38,758 nt of DNA from Christensenella sp. UBA1224 (GCA_002309235.1 DBXA01000185.1:6418-45175); one strand, 5' to 3'; shown: positions 24,661 to 33,312, numbered from the stretch's first letter. Translations and numbers: made by a program. Notes: generated by a model not told the origin, from the letters alone.

Positions 24661-25698
24661 ATGGCTAATTATCCGTGGAAGTGGAAGGGCGTGCTTTTGA
24701 CTGCGCCTTTGAAAGGTGATATGGATGTCGTGTGTGAGCTGATTGAAAAAAAGCTTGCACCTGCCGGTGTCAATCTGGTGATCATTCAAACGCGTTATCG
24801 CTATGAGTTTAAGAGCCACCCTGAATGTACCGGGAATGAACCTATGTCTGAAGCGGACGTGAAACAGCTGTTGGGTGTATGCAGGGCAAATAACATTTGC
24901 CTCGTTCCCAAAATGAACCTTTTTGCACATCAATCCGGCCGCCTCAATGGGCCGCGTGACGGGATCTTACATGGTTATCATGAGGATGAAGATATCTTCC
25001 CGTATACGCTGGATGGCCTTTTGAAGGCTTATCCGGAATTCAATGAGACGCCGGATATCAAAACGGCGGATTATACGTTCAGCCTGTGCTTATCCAATTC
25101 CGATTGCGCCAGGATTGTATGTGATCTTATGGATGAGATGCTGGAAGTATTTGAGGCGGATGCACTCCATATCGGCTGTGATGAGGCGTTTGATATTGGT
25201 CTTTGTCCACGCTGCAGGGGGAAGGACAAAGTTAAGCTTTTTGCGGATTGGGTGACTATGCTGCATGACCATTTGGCGGCAAAAGGTGCAAAGACACTGA
25301 TGTGGGGAGACAGGTTTATTAATTCTGAAACATCAGGGTATAACAGTGCCTATGATGCCTGTACTGTGGGAACGGAAGCGGCTGTTAAGTTGATTCCGAA
25401 GGACATCATATTGTGCGACTGGCATTATGGTAAACATGAAGCATATAAATCAGTAGACATGTTTGCCGAAGAAGGCTTTAAGATGTTCTTCTCACCATGG
25501 CGTATTCCGGAAAATGCACTCGCGTTTTATAATTACGCAAAGTCACATGATAAAGGGCATATACTTGGTTTGCTTGCCACCACCTGGTGTTCATCTGGAG
25601 AACTGGCAAGAGCGATTCTCTATGGGGAGAAGCCTCGCTGGGAGAAAACGCAGGCGGTTATAGATGCGTGGAATGAAATGCTCTTCCAGGATCCATGA
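24661..25698 (+). CDS. GH20-like (beta-N-acetylhexosaminidase-related) catalytic-domain protein
   Basis: A 345-residue TIM-barrel protein resembling the catalytic domain of GH20-type hexosaminidases. The signature strand is ALHIGCDEAF with the Asp174-Glu175 pair that in GH20 polarises the 2-acetamido group and acts as acid/base. A CPRC motif follows (182-185), and WGDRF and TTWCSSGE strands come later. It lacks the N-terminal GH20b domain and any signal peptide, so it would act in the cytoplasm. The ATG at 24661 follows a purine-rich GAAGG; a TTG at 24616 is less likely. Many such GH20-like proteins have no proven activity, so N-acetylhexosaminidase function is tentative. Confidence 0.7.
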   Translation: MANYPWKWKGVLLTAPLKGDMDVVCELIEKKLAPAGVNLVIIQTRYRYEFKSHPECTGNEPMSEADVKQLLGVCRANNICLVPKMNLFAHQSGRLNGPRDGILHGYHEDEDIFPYTLDGLLKAYPEFNETPDIKTADYTFSLCLSNSDCARIVCDLMDEMLEVFEADALHIGCDEAFDIGLCPRCRGKDKVKLFADWVTMLHDHLAAKGAKTLMWGDRFINSETSGYNSAYDACTVGTEAAVKLIPKDIILCDWHYGKHEAYKSVDMFAEEGFKMFFSPWRIPENALAFYNYAKSHDKGHILGLLATTWCSSGELARAILYGEKPRWEKTQAVIDAWNEMLFQDP

Positions 25699-25710
25699 GG
25701 AGGATAAAAT

Positions 25711-26700
25711 ATGGACATTAGATCATGTGGCGAAATGATCCGTAAATATGGCTTGATTGCTTCGCTTGGTTCAAATGCAAGGGATGCTGCAAGCGCATTC
25801 TCGAAGAATTGGGTACGTGTTTTTGAAGTATCTGATTCCGAAAAATGCCGAGAAATCCGGACTGTATGTTCTGATGCTGTCATTGGTGTGGCTGGGATCG
25901 AGGATGAAGAAGGCTGCCGCAATGCTATAGCATGTGGTACTTCTTATATTTCAACCTTTGGAGTCGATGACGATATTGCTTGTATCTGCCGGGAAAATGA
26001 AACGCTTTATATACCTTCGTGTTCTACTGCGGCGGAAATCTACCAAGCAAAAAAGTCAGGCTGCGGGATCGTAAAGTTTTATCCGGCCGGCTTATGTGGC
26101 GCTGTGGAGATGGTAAAAGCATTCGGTGAGAGATTCCCGGATGTGCTGTTGATCCCTGAAGGCCAGGTGGAGATTGGGAATATAGGGGATTATTCCTGCC
26201 TTAAAAATGTCTGCGCAGTTCAGCCTTCTGGCCTTCGGGTGGAAAACGTACAGGAGGCTGTCAGATGCCTGATTGGCTTTGAAATGTATCATATGGGTAT
26301 TAATATGCCTTCTGCGGCGGATTCGCAGGCTTTGGCTGCCAAATTCCGCGACGCTTTCGGCTTTGAAGCTGGTGAAGGTCCTTTTGCGTACTATTCCAGC
26401 CAGAATCTCCGCGTTATTGATAGCGTGCTTTTTGACTGTAATAAAAAAGCTGTTGTGGGAGGACCGGGCGCGTTTTATCAGACAGCAGACTTTGAGATCA
26501 TGAAGACTATGTCACGTGGAAAGAACGGACATATTGGTATTCGCGTTAATGATGGGCTTCGGGCAGTCGCATATCTGGAGGAAAAGGGTTGGATGATGGA
26601 GCCATCTACTTATTTCTATACAGACGGAAGGATTTTTACTGTATATTTGAAGGATGAGGACTTTGGCGGATTTGCCGTACATCTTCTCCAAAAATTTTAA
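25711..26700 (+). CDS. KDPG-aldolase-like domain fused to a VOC/glyoxalase domain
   Basis: A 329-residue fusion. Residues 1-190 align with the Eda/KHG-KDPG aldolase family: Glu39 (VRVFEV, equivalent to E. coli Glu45) and Schiff-base Lys122 (VKFYPAG, equivalent to Lys133) are present. Phosphate ligands are not: the Arg49 region is SDSE, the TGG turn is EGQ (150-152), and the later GGS is PSG. Residues from about 192 look like a vicinal-oxygen-chelate domain with metal-type His in YHMGIN and GHIGIRV. It probably performs retro-aldol cleavage of a non-phosphorylated 2-keto-3-deoxy acid to pyruvate plus an aldehyde; the VOC role is unknown. The ATG follows GAGGAGG, 12 nt after the GH20-like stop. 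Confidence 0.75.
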   Translation: MDIRSCGEMIRKYGLIASLGSNARDAASAFSKNWVRVFEVSDSEKCREIRTVCSDAVIGVAGIEDEEGCRNAIACGTSYISTFGVDDDIACICRENETLYIPSCSTAAEIYQAKKSGCGIVKFYPAGLCGAVEMVKAFGERFPDVLLIPEGQVEIGNIGDYSCLKNVCAVQPSGLRVENVQEAVRCLIGFEMYHMGINMPSAADSQALAAKFRDAFGFEAGEGPFAYYSSQNLRVIDSVLFDCNKKAVVGGPGAFYQTADFEIMKTMSRGKNGHIGIRVNDGLRAVAYLEEKGWMMEPSTYFYTDGRIFTVYLKDEDFGGFAVHLLQKF

Positions 26701-26718
26701 AACAAGGAAGGCGCGGCT

Positions 26719-27720
26719 ATGAAGCTGTATATCGGATGCTATACCACCCGCCTGGAAGGGAAGGGCCTTGCGCAGCTGGAACTCGATGGAGATCGGCTGC
26801 GCCTTTCGGGTATTTATCGAGATATTGAGGACCCTCTGTACTGTGCGCTTTCTGATGATAGAAAGAGATTGTATGCAGTAGGAGTCGGAAGCGATGGAGA
26901 AGGATACTGCGTTGCTTATGATGTCAGCGGTGTTGTGCCGATCCTGATCTCGAAAGGTAAACTCGGTGCTCCGGACTGCTGTCACGTGGAATTGAGCCCT
27001 GATGAAAGGTTTGCTTACGCGGCATGCTACGCTTCGGGCAGAGTATCTGTATTGCCTATACAAGATGGCATAAAAGATACGATCCAGGTCATACAGCTCG
27101 AAGGCGGCAGCCATGTCAATCCACAAAGGCAGGATAAAGCTCACGCTCACCAGATCACGCTGATGCCGAAAAACGACAGGATAGCGCATGTTGTAGATTT
27201 GGGTAGTGATGAAATCGTGAGTTACAGGCGGGATAGCGTTACCGGAAAGCTTGCGGAGATAGGGAGAACACACGTAAGCCCCGGCTCTGGACCAAGGCAT
27301 ATCACTTATCATCCGAATGGACGTTATGCTTACCTTGCGTATGAGCTGGGGAATCTTGTAAGCATGATGGAATGGAAAGGTGATCATTGGGATATCCTGC
27401 AGACATTGTCCACTCTTCCGGAAGATGAACATATGGAAAGCTATGCTGGCGCGATTCGTTTTGATGAAGAGGCGGGAAAGGTGCTGGTGACCAACAGAGG
27501 ACATAACAGCATAGTCGTGTTTGATGTTATGAATGATGCGTATCTTTCGTTAGACAGGTTCATACCATGCGGTGGTGATTTCCCGCGCGATCTATGGCTG
27601 CTGAAAGATCGTAGGATGCTGACAGCCAATCAGCTTTCAGGAACAGTTGTTCTTTTAGATGAAAGAGGAAAGAAACTTTCGGAAGCACGTATTAATGCTG
27701 CCGTGAGCGTATGTGGATGA
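26719..27720 (+). CDS. Beta-propeller lactonase family protein (YbhE/Pgl-like)
   Basis: A 333-residue protein of the seven-bladed propeller lactonase family, whose best-known member hydrolyses 6-phosphogluconolactone. Recognisable blades include MKLYIGCYT at the start, the AHAHQI-type turn KAHAHQITLMP, GSGPRHITYHPNGRYAYLAYEL and the late GGDFPRDLWLL. No signal peptide is seen. Next to sugar dehydrogenases it probably opens an aldonolactone; given the non-phosphorylated logic of the neighbours, the substrate need not carry phosphate. The ATG follows AAGGAAGG, 18 nt after the aldolase-like stop. Confidence 0.85.
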   Translation: MKLYIGCYTTRLEGKGLAQLELDGDRLRLSGIYRDIEDPLYCALSDDRKRLYAVGVGSDGEGYCVAYDVSGVVPILISKGKLGAPDCCHVELSPDERFAYAACYASGRVSVLPIQDGIKDTIQVIQLEGGSHVNPQRQDKAHAHQITLMPKNDRIAHVVDLGSDEIVSYRRDSVTGKLAEIGRTHVSPGSGPRHITYHPNGRYAYLAYELGNLVSMMEWKGDHWDILQTLSTLPEDEHMESYAGAIRFDEEAGKVLVTNRGHNSIVVFDVMNDAYLSLDRFIPCGGDFPRDLWLLKDRRMLTANQLSGTVVLLDERGKKLSEARINAAVSVCG

Positions 27721-28859
27721 TGGATATTCTTGAAGAAGCACGTCAGTTTCGAAGAGACCTGCACAGGATACCGGAATTAGGTTTTCAGGAACATGAAACG
27801 TGTAATTATCTTTGGAAAATTTTGAAGGAAACTTTGCCGGATTCTCTGGACATTTTCTGCGGCACAGGGATCCGAGCAGTCTATAGGTGTAATGTTCCAC
27901 ACAGCGAAACAGTAGCATTCCGTGCGGATATGGACGCCTTGCCTATATGTGAAGAAACCGGGCTCACGTTTGCTTCTGTTCATGAAGGCGTTATGCATGC
28001 GTGCGGCCATGATGGTCATATGGCGGCTCTTCTCTTGCTTGCCAGGAAAATCTCGAGAGAGAGGGAAAAGCTCTGCCGAAATGTTGTGTTGATTTTCCAG
28101 CCTTCCGAGGAAACCCGTTGCGGTGCGGCAAAAATGGTAGCAGCGGGTGTCCTGGAAAAACCTGACATAGATAGGATTTACGCTTGTCACTTGTGGCCTG
28201 GGATCAGAAAAGGTTATTTTGCGACAAAGGCAGGCGTGCTTATGGCACAGGCTTGTTATCCTGATATTACGATCGATGGACAAGCAGCGCATGGAGCCAA
28301 TCCGGATCAGGGCTCGGATGCTGTGGTGGCGGCTTCCGGCTTGATCCAGGCGTTGCAGACGGTCATTTCCCGCAACACGCCGCCTGAGAGGGCGGTAGTT
28401 ATCACCTTTGGCCGAATTGAAGGCGGTGCGGGGCGTAATATCATACCGGCGCATGTTCGAATGGAAGGGACTGTTCGTGCATTTAGTGCGGAAGATTTCG
28501 ATCGGACAATAAAACGAATGGAGGAAATCATCCTGGGTATCGGAACGGCATACAATGTACGTATAGAAATGAAAACAAATGATCATTATCCATGCGTTGA
28601 TAATGATGTATCTCTGGCAGAAGGGCTAAGACGCTTACTCGGCAGCAGGCTGGAATTAGCTGAACCTGTACCAAATGCAGAGGATTTTTCGTATTACCAG
28701 CTAAAGGTGCCTGGTGTTATGTTATTCGCAGGTATCGACGATGGTGTGCATGAGACAAGGCTTCACAGCCCGCGTTTTAACTTTGATGAGGCGATTTTGC
28801 CAGATATGGCGGATCTTTACTGGCGCATCATACAACAGGATCGGGAGGAGTTAATATGA
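27711..28859 (+). CDS. M20D-family amidohydrolase/peptidase
   Basis: A 382-residue metal-dependent amidohydrolase of the IAA-amino-acid/hippurate hydrolase type. Metal ligands are visible as HACGHDGHM, PSEE, CHLWP and LHSPRFNFDE, and the dimerisation domain contains the conserved DGQAAHGANPDQG-type loop. It would remove an acyl group from an N-acyl amino acid or N-acyl amino sugar derivative. It overlaps the lactonase gene, so translation is coupled. In-frame ATGs at 27711, 27717 (ATGA overlap with the lactonase stop) and 27720 are all possible, and none has a clear Shine-Dalgarno. Its presence with a GH20-like protein hints at an N-acylated substrate. Confidence 0.88.
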   Translation: MWMMDILEEARQFRRDLHRIPELGFQEHETCNYLWKILKETLPDSLDIFCGTGIRAVYRCNVPHSETVAFRADMDALPICEETGLTFASVHEGVMHACGHDGHMAALLLLARKISREREKLCRNVVLIFQPSEETRCGAAKMVAAGVLEKPDIDRIYACHLWPGIRKGYFATKAGVLMAQACYPDITIDGQAAHGANPDQGSDAVVAASGLIQALQTVISRNTPPERAVVITFGRIEGGAGRNIIPAHVRMEGTVRAFSAEDFDRTIKRMEEIILGIGTAYNVRIEMKTNDHYPCVDNDVSLAEGLRRLLGSRLELAEPVPNAEDFSYYQLKVPGVMLFAGIDDGVHETRLHSPRFNFDEAILPDMADLYWRIIQQDREELI

Positions 28860-29749
28860 ATATAGGGTTTATTGGATTAGGTGTCATGGGAAAACCTATG
28901 GCAGGAAATCTGCTCAAAGCAGGTTATTCGTTGAAGGTATATGATATTGATCCGAACAGCGTAGCTGTGATGGCGGAACAAGGAGCGATAAAGGCAATAA
29001 GTGCAAAAGATGCTGCACAGGATGCCGATGTCGTAATCACAATGCTGCCTGATGGGCCACAGGTCAAAAGTGTGATTTTGGGAGAAGATGGCCTGATCAA
29101 TGTCATGAAATCTGGCAGCATACTGCTTGATATGAGCAGCATTTCACCTGTAGATAGTGTCAAAATTGCACGGGAGTTGGAAAAGAAAGGTATATCCATG
29201 TTGGATGCGCCGGTCTCGGGAGCATATGCCAAAGCAGTAGATGGCACGCTTTCGATCATGGTAGGCGGCCATGAGGAAGATCTTGCAAAAGTCATGCCGC
29301 TTCTGGAAGTATTGGGAGGAACGATCGTGCATATCGGGCCTTCCGGCAGCGGAAGTGCCTGCAAGCTTGCAAATCAGATCGTTATAGCTGCAGGGATCGC
29401 TGCTGTCGGCGAGGCGTTCATGCTCGCTAAACTCCAGGGATGCGATCTCGAAAAAGTATTTACGGCGGTCAGCAGCGGGTTTGCGGGCTCTACACTGATG
29501 AATTCAACCGTACCGAGAATGCTTGCTGGCAACTACGAGCCTGGATTCAGAATCGATCTGCATCTCAAGGATATCCGCAATGCAGTAAATGCGGGTGATG
29601 CTTGCGGCGCTCCTATGCCTCTGGCTAAGCATATGCTGAGTGTTTTGACCGAGTTATCAAAACAGGGAGACGGCAGCCTTGACAACAGTGGGATTGTTCG
29701 ATATTACGAAAAGACAACGGGAAAAGTGTTTAAGGAAGGTGATGATTGA
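28856..29749 (+). CDS. GarR-like NAD(P)-dependent beta-hydroxyacid dehydrogenase (copy 2)
   Basis: A 297-residue paralogue of the GarR-like protein at 16644. It has GFIGLGVMGKPM, DMSSISPVDS, catalytic Lys170 in CKLANQIVIAAG, and the C-terminal GSLDNSGIVRYYEK. The substrate loop differs from GarR: PVSGAYAKAVDG instead of PVSGGEPKAIDG, so Gly123 is Ala. The substrate may therefore be a relative of tartronate semialdehyde. The ATG overlaps the M20 stop (ATGA) with GGAGG upstream, indicating tight coupling. Confidence 0.88.
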   Translation: MNIGFIGLGVMGKPMAGNLLKAGYSLKVYDIDPNSVAVMAEQGAIKAISAKDAAQDADVVITMLPDGPQVKSVILGEDGLINVMKSGSILLDMSSISPVDSVKIARELEKKGISMLDAPVSGAYAKAVDGTLSIMVGGHEEDLAKVMPLLEVLGGTIVHIGPSGSGSACKLANQIVIAAGIAAVGEAFMLAKLQGCDLEKVFTAVSSGFAGSTLMNSTVPRMLAGNYEPGFRIDLHLKDIRNAVNAGDACGAPMPLAKHMLSVLTELSKQGDGSLDNSGIVRYYEKTTGKVFKEGDD

Positions 29750-29750
29750 A

Positions 29751-30773
29751 ATGGGAAAAGGTGATATCCCTGTTCTGGGATTGATGCTGGGAGATCATGC
29801 CGGTTGCGGACCAGAGCTTGTGGCAAAGGCTCTTCTGGCAAAAAAAACAGACAACTATACAGCGGTACTAGTAGGCAATCGGGAGCGCTTCGAAAAGTCG
29901 CGAACTTGTGTGGAAGGCGCTGAAAATATTCAGATAATCCCGTGGGATGGATCTGACAGGCCAGAGCAGGCGTCAGGTTGTACAGCGTATTTCTATGATG
30001 TTCCTGCTGGACCAGATATAGAATTCGGTAAAGCAACGGCAGATGGGGGGCGTCTGATCTTTGACAGTATCAAGGCGGCAATAGAATTGCAGAATGCAGG
30101 AAAGATAGACGGCATTCTCATGGCTCCGATTACGAAAGCAGGCCTCCATATGGCCGGTTACACTTATACATCGGAATTTGAACTGTTTGGTGACCTATAT
30201 GGTACAGGGGAAGCGGCATCTGTTCTGAAGTGCGAAAACTACTTCCGTGCGACAGTCGTCGGGCATTGTGCATTTCGTGAGATTGCTGACAGGATAACAA
30301 CGGAACGTATTCTTGTCACGGCTCATAGACTCCTGGATAAAATGAGTGTCTTCCTTAAGCCGGATGATATTCGTATAGCGATTGCGGCCTTAAATCCGCA
30401 TGCCGGCGAAGGCGGATTGTTTGGAAATGAGGAAGCGACTGTAATACAGCCGGCGATCGATCAGCTGCGTGATGAAGGTTTTAATGTAGCAGGACCATGG
30501 CCTAGTGATACCGCTTTGAATAGGGTGAGATCAGGAGAAGCTAATGGAATCGTATACCTCTACCATGATCAGGGTAATATCGCAATGAAGGCTGTTAATT
30601 TCGGCGGTATAATTCTTATGTATGTGGAGATTCCGGGATTGATTGTTTCTGTCGGCCATGGCCCTGCCATGGACAAGGCGGGCACTGGTCAAGCAACCGC
30701 TGTTAATATCATTGAAAGTATCAATGTCCTGACGATGCTTTCAAAAAAGAAATTGGCAGGTGAAAAGTATTGA
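29751..30773 (+). CDS. PdxA-family dehydrogenase with altered phosphate site (copy 2)
   Basis: A 340-residue paralogue of the protein at 13947 with identical numbering through most of its length. Metal His172, His217 and His272 and Lys280 are kept. The same phosphate-end positions are changed in the same way: SEFE (141-144) for GHTE, Leu289 for Asn283 and Ile298 for Arg292 of E. coli PdxA. Shared loss in both copies suggests conserved new chemistry, namely metal-dependent oxidative decarboxylation of a non-phosphorylated hydroxy acid (inference). The ATG at 29751 aligns with copy 1; an ATG at 29742 overlapping the garR-like stop is an alternative. Confidence 0.87.
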   Translation: MGKGDIPVLGLMLGDHAGCGPELVAKALLAKKTDNYTAVLVGNRERFEKSRTCVEGAENIQIIPWDGSDRPEQASGCTAYFYDVPAGPDIEFGKATADGGRLIFDSIKAAIELQNAGKIDGILMAPITKAGLHMAGYTYTSEFELFGDLYGTGEAASVLKCENYFRATVVGHCAFREIADRITTERILVTAHRLLDKMSVFLKPDDIRIAIAALNPHAGEGGLFGNEEATVIQPAIDQLRDEGFNVAGPWPSDTALNRVRSGEANGIVYLYHDQGNIAMKAVNFGGIILMYVEIPGLIVSVGHGPAMDKAGTGQATAVNIIESINVLTMLSKKKLAGEKY

Positions 30774-31531
30774 GTGAGTTTACTGGAAAGACTGTTATTG
30801 TTACTGGGGCTTCCAGTGGTATCGGTAAAGGAATTGCACGAAGATTCTTTCAGGAAGGGGCGAATATGGCCCTTTGCAGCCGTTCAAAAGAGAGAGTTGA
30901 TCAAGCGGCCGCAGAGTATGCAAACCTTCCGGATGAGCGCATATTCTCAATGGATTGCGACATGTCGGATACAGCAGCTATTCGATCTTTTGTCAAAGCC
31001 GTTATAGAGAAATACGGGTCAATTGATATCCTTGTGAACGATGCTGGACTTAGTTTTCCAACGCCCTCTCTGGAATTTACGGAAGAACATTGGGATACGA
31101 CCTTCGATGTTAACATCAAAGGGATGTTTTTCATGAGCCAGGAAGTTGTACGGTATATGATAAAGGCAGGCAAAGGCGCTATTGTCAATATCGGTTCCGT
31201 CAACTCTGTGACGGTTGTGATTGGACAAGCGGCATACGCAGCGTCAAAAGCCGGTATATCTCAGATGACGCGCAGCCTTGGCAGAGAATGGGCGCGCAGC
31301 GGCATCAGAGTGAACTGTGTTGCCCCTGGAAGCATTCCGGCTAAATGCAATGAAAAGATGTATTCAGATCCGGAAGTACTTAAGGCGATGTGTGATAAGA
31401 TTCCTATGGGACGCAGGGGGGAAGTGGACGAGATAGCGGATGCAGTCCTTTTCCTGGCATCTTCCAGAGCAAGTTATATCACGGGACAGACTTTGTTTGT
31501 AGACGGCGGTCTTACGCTGGTACAAGGATAG
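30770..31531 (+). CDS. SDR-family oxidoreductase (copy 2)
   Basis: A 253-residue classical SDR, clearly paralogous to the one at 15862: IPMGRRG, ASYITGQTLFVDGGLTLV and GIRVNCV are shared. The nucleotide loop is canonical (TGASSGIG), and catalytic Ser143, Tyr156 and Lys160 are present. The usual NNAG is NDAG here. The start is TTG at 30770, overlapping the PdxA-like stop by 4 nt, with AGGTGA 6 nt upstream. It probably oxidises a hydroxyl of the sugar or sugar acid before the PdxA-like step. Confidence 0.87.
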   Translation: MSEFTGKTVIVTGASSGIGKGIARRFFQEGANMALCSRSKERVDQAAAEYANLPDERIFSMDCDMSDTAAIRSFVKAVIEKYGSIDILVNDAGLSFPTPSLEFTEEHWDTTFDVNIKGMFFMSQEVVRYMIKAGKGAIVNIGSVNSVTVVIGQAAYAASKAGISQMTRSLGREWARSGIRVNCVAPGSIPAKCNEKMYSDPEVLKAMCDKIPMGRRGEVDEIADAVLFLASSRASYITGQTLFVDGGLTLVQG

Positions 31532-31544
31532 GAGGTTATTCATT

Positions 31545-32219
31545 ATGGAAAAGAAGATCAGGGTAGGCGTGGTACACACATTTCTTTACTCGGTGGAGGA
31601 TATCAAGGCCCAATTCCGTGCGCAGCTGCCGGAAGTTGAGATGATCAACATCATCGACGACAGCCTATTGGAGGAAGCGCTGGCACACGGAGCCATCACG
31701 AGTGGTATCATTGCCCGTATGTGCGATTACTACCAGAACCTGCAGGATTTGGGGTGTGTCTGTGCCTTGAACCAATGTTCGTCGGTAGGCGAAGCCTCGG
31801 ATATCGCTGGAAAACTGATCGATGTTCCGATCTTTAAGATCGACAGGCCTATGGCAAAGCGTGCAGCAGAGCTCGGTGAGAGGGTAGCTGTGATAGCGAC
31901 AGCATGCTCCACAGTAGAGCCTTCCAGCCGCCTGGTAGAGACAGAAGCGGCGAAGCTCGGCAAAAAGGTAACGGTAGACCGCTGCTTTGTGGAAGGCGCG
32001 TATGACTTCCTGCTGAAGACGGGCGATAAGCAGAAACACAATGAGATGGTGATCGCCAAAGTGGAAAAAGCGGCTGAGGATCATGATGTCATCGTACTGG
32101 CACAGGGATCAATGTTCCATCTTATGCCGCTGCTGGGACATATCAAAGTGCCGGTGTTGACGAGCCTTGAGACGGGTATCGCTCAGATCCGCGGCTATCT
32201 GGACAGTCTGAAAGCATAA
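31545..32219 (+). CDS. Asp/Glu/hydantoin racemase-family protein
   Basis: A 224-residue protein of the aspartate/glutamate racemase superfamily, whose members use one or two cysteines for proton transfer (racemases, maleate isomerase) or decarboxylation (arylmalonate decarboxylase). The N-terminal-half cysteine is Cys78 in NQCSSVGE. The second cysteine, usually in a GCTH-like motif on the strand VIVLA, is absent and reads QGS (187-189). An extra Cys121 (TACSTVEP) sits in the linker strand. A true two-base racemase is thus doubtful; an isomerase or lyase on a small acid is more likely. AGGAGG precedes the ATG. Confidence 0.8.
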   Translation: MEKKIRVGVVHTFLYSVEDIKAQFRAQLPEVEMINIIDDSLLEEALAHGAITSGIIARMCDYYQNLQDLGCVCALNQCSSVGEASDIAGKLIDVPIFKIDRPMAKRAAELGERVAVIATACSTVEPSSRLVETEAAKLGKKVTVDRCFVEGAYDFLLKTGDKQKHNEMVIAKVEKAAEDHDVIVLAQGSMFHLMPLLGHIKVPVLTSLETGIAQIRGYLDSLKA

Positions 32220-32240
32220 AAACCAAGGAGGAAAAAAACT

Positions 32241-33296
32241 ATGAAAAAGATACGTGTTGGAGTAGCGGGATACGGTACGATCGGCCAGAGGCTGGCGGAT
32301 GGTGTGGCAATGCAGGGAGATATGGAACTGGTCGGTATCGCTGATCTGGCGCCTACTCTGTCGATACGGGCACTGGCAGAAAATGATATGATCGGCGCGA
32401 ACGGCGTGAAGTATGATCTGTATCTGGTGGAAGGCGCTGAGAAGAGCCAATTTGATGAGCTTGGTATCCCTGTTGCCGGCACATTTGAAGAGCTCATCAA
32501 GAGTGTCGATATCATGCTGGACAGTGCACCGGGCGGCGTAGGGGCGAAGAACAAAGTGCTCTATGAGAAATACGGCGTAAAAGCCATATTCCAGGGCGGA
32601 GAGAAGAATTCCGTTGCGGATGTATTCTTCCATGGATATGCGAACTATGAAAAAGGCGTAGGAGCACAGTACCTGAAACTGACAAGCTGCAATACCACCG
32701 GCCTGATCCGTGCGGTCGATGCTCTGGATCGTGAGATAGGAATAGAAAAGGTAGCGATCACGATCATCCGCCGTGTGGCTGATCCGGGAGATTATCATCG
32801 TGGACTTACTAACGCGCTTCAGATGGAAAAAGCACCTTCGCACCAAGCGGTTGACTTGATGACGATCATGCCGCATGTTGAAGCGACCGGTATACTGGTA
32901 CATACGCCGGTAACGCATGGGCATATCATCACGGTTCTCGCTACGGCGAAGGATGGAAAGAAGATCACGAAGGAAAAAGCACTGGAGATATTCAAAAAAC
33001 ATCCGCGCATCCGCGTGGTCTCGATCGCGGAAGGGTTCAAGGGAAACGCGAGTCTCTTCAAGTATGCACGTGATCTGGGCAACAGGCGCGGTGATATGTA
33101 TGAGATAGGTCTGTGGGAGGATTCAATCGTTGAGTCTGGCAATGATATCATGTTTGCGATCAATATCCCGCAGGAATCCGTTACGATTCCTGAGACGATA
33201 GATGGTATCCGTGCTGCAATGTGCATGCAGAAGACGCGTGAGGAAGGAACGGCAGAAACGAATAAATACCTGAATATCGGCAAATTCAAGAAATAA
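32241..33296 (+). CDS. Type II (archaeal-type) glyceraldehyde-3-phosphate dehydrogenase homologue
   Basis: A 351-residue NAD(P)-binding protein of the archaeal type II GAPDH family, not the usual bacterial GapA. Landmarks are VGVAGYGTIGQR (Rossmann loop), FQGGEKNSVAD, the catalytic Cys150 in SCNTTGL and IRRVADPGDY. Family members oxidise glyceraldehyde 3-phosphate to 1,3-bisphosphoglycerate. Beside sugar-acid enzymes, a related aldehyde phosphate or the reverse, acyl-phosphate-reducing direction is possible. It is preceded by AAGGAGG and followed by a strong hairpin and an archaeal-type PGK gene, its functional partner. Confidence 0.88.
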   Translation: MKKIRVGVAGYGTIGQRLADGVAMQGDMELVGIADLAPTLSIRALAENDMIGANGVKYDLYLVEGAEKSQFDELGIPVAGTFEELIKSVDIMLDSAPGGVGAKNKVLYEKYGVKAIFQGGEKNSVADVFFHGYANYEKGVGAQYLKLTSCNTTGLIRAVDALDREIGIEKVAITIIRRVADPGDYHRGLTNALQMEKAPSHQAVDLMTIMPHVEATGILVHTPVTHGHIITVLATAKDGKKITKEKALEIFKKHPRIRVVSIAEGFKGNASLFKYARDLGNRRGDMYEIGLWEDSIVESGNDIMFAINIPQESVTIPETIDGIRAAMCMQKTREEGTAETNKYLNIGKFKK

Positions 33297-33312
33297 GCAG
33301 ATTGATAAGGAG

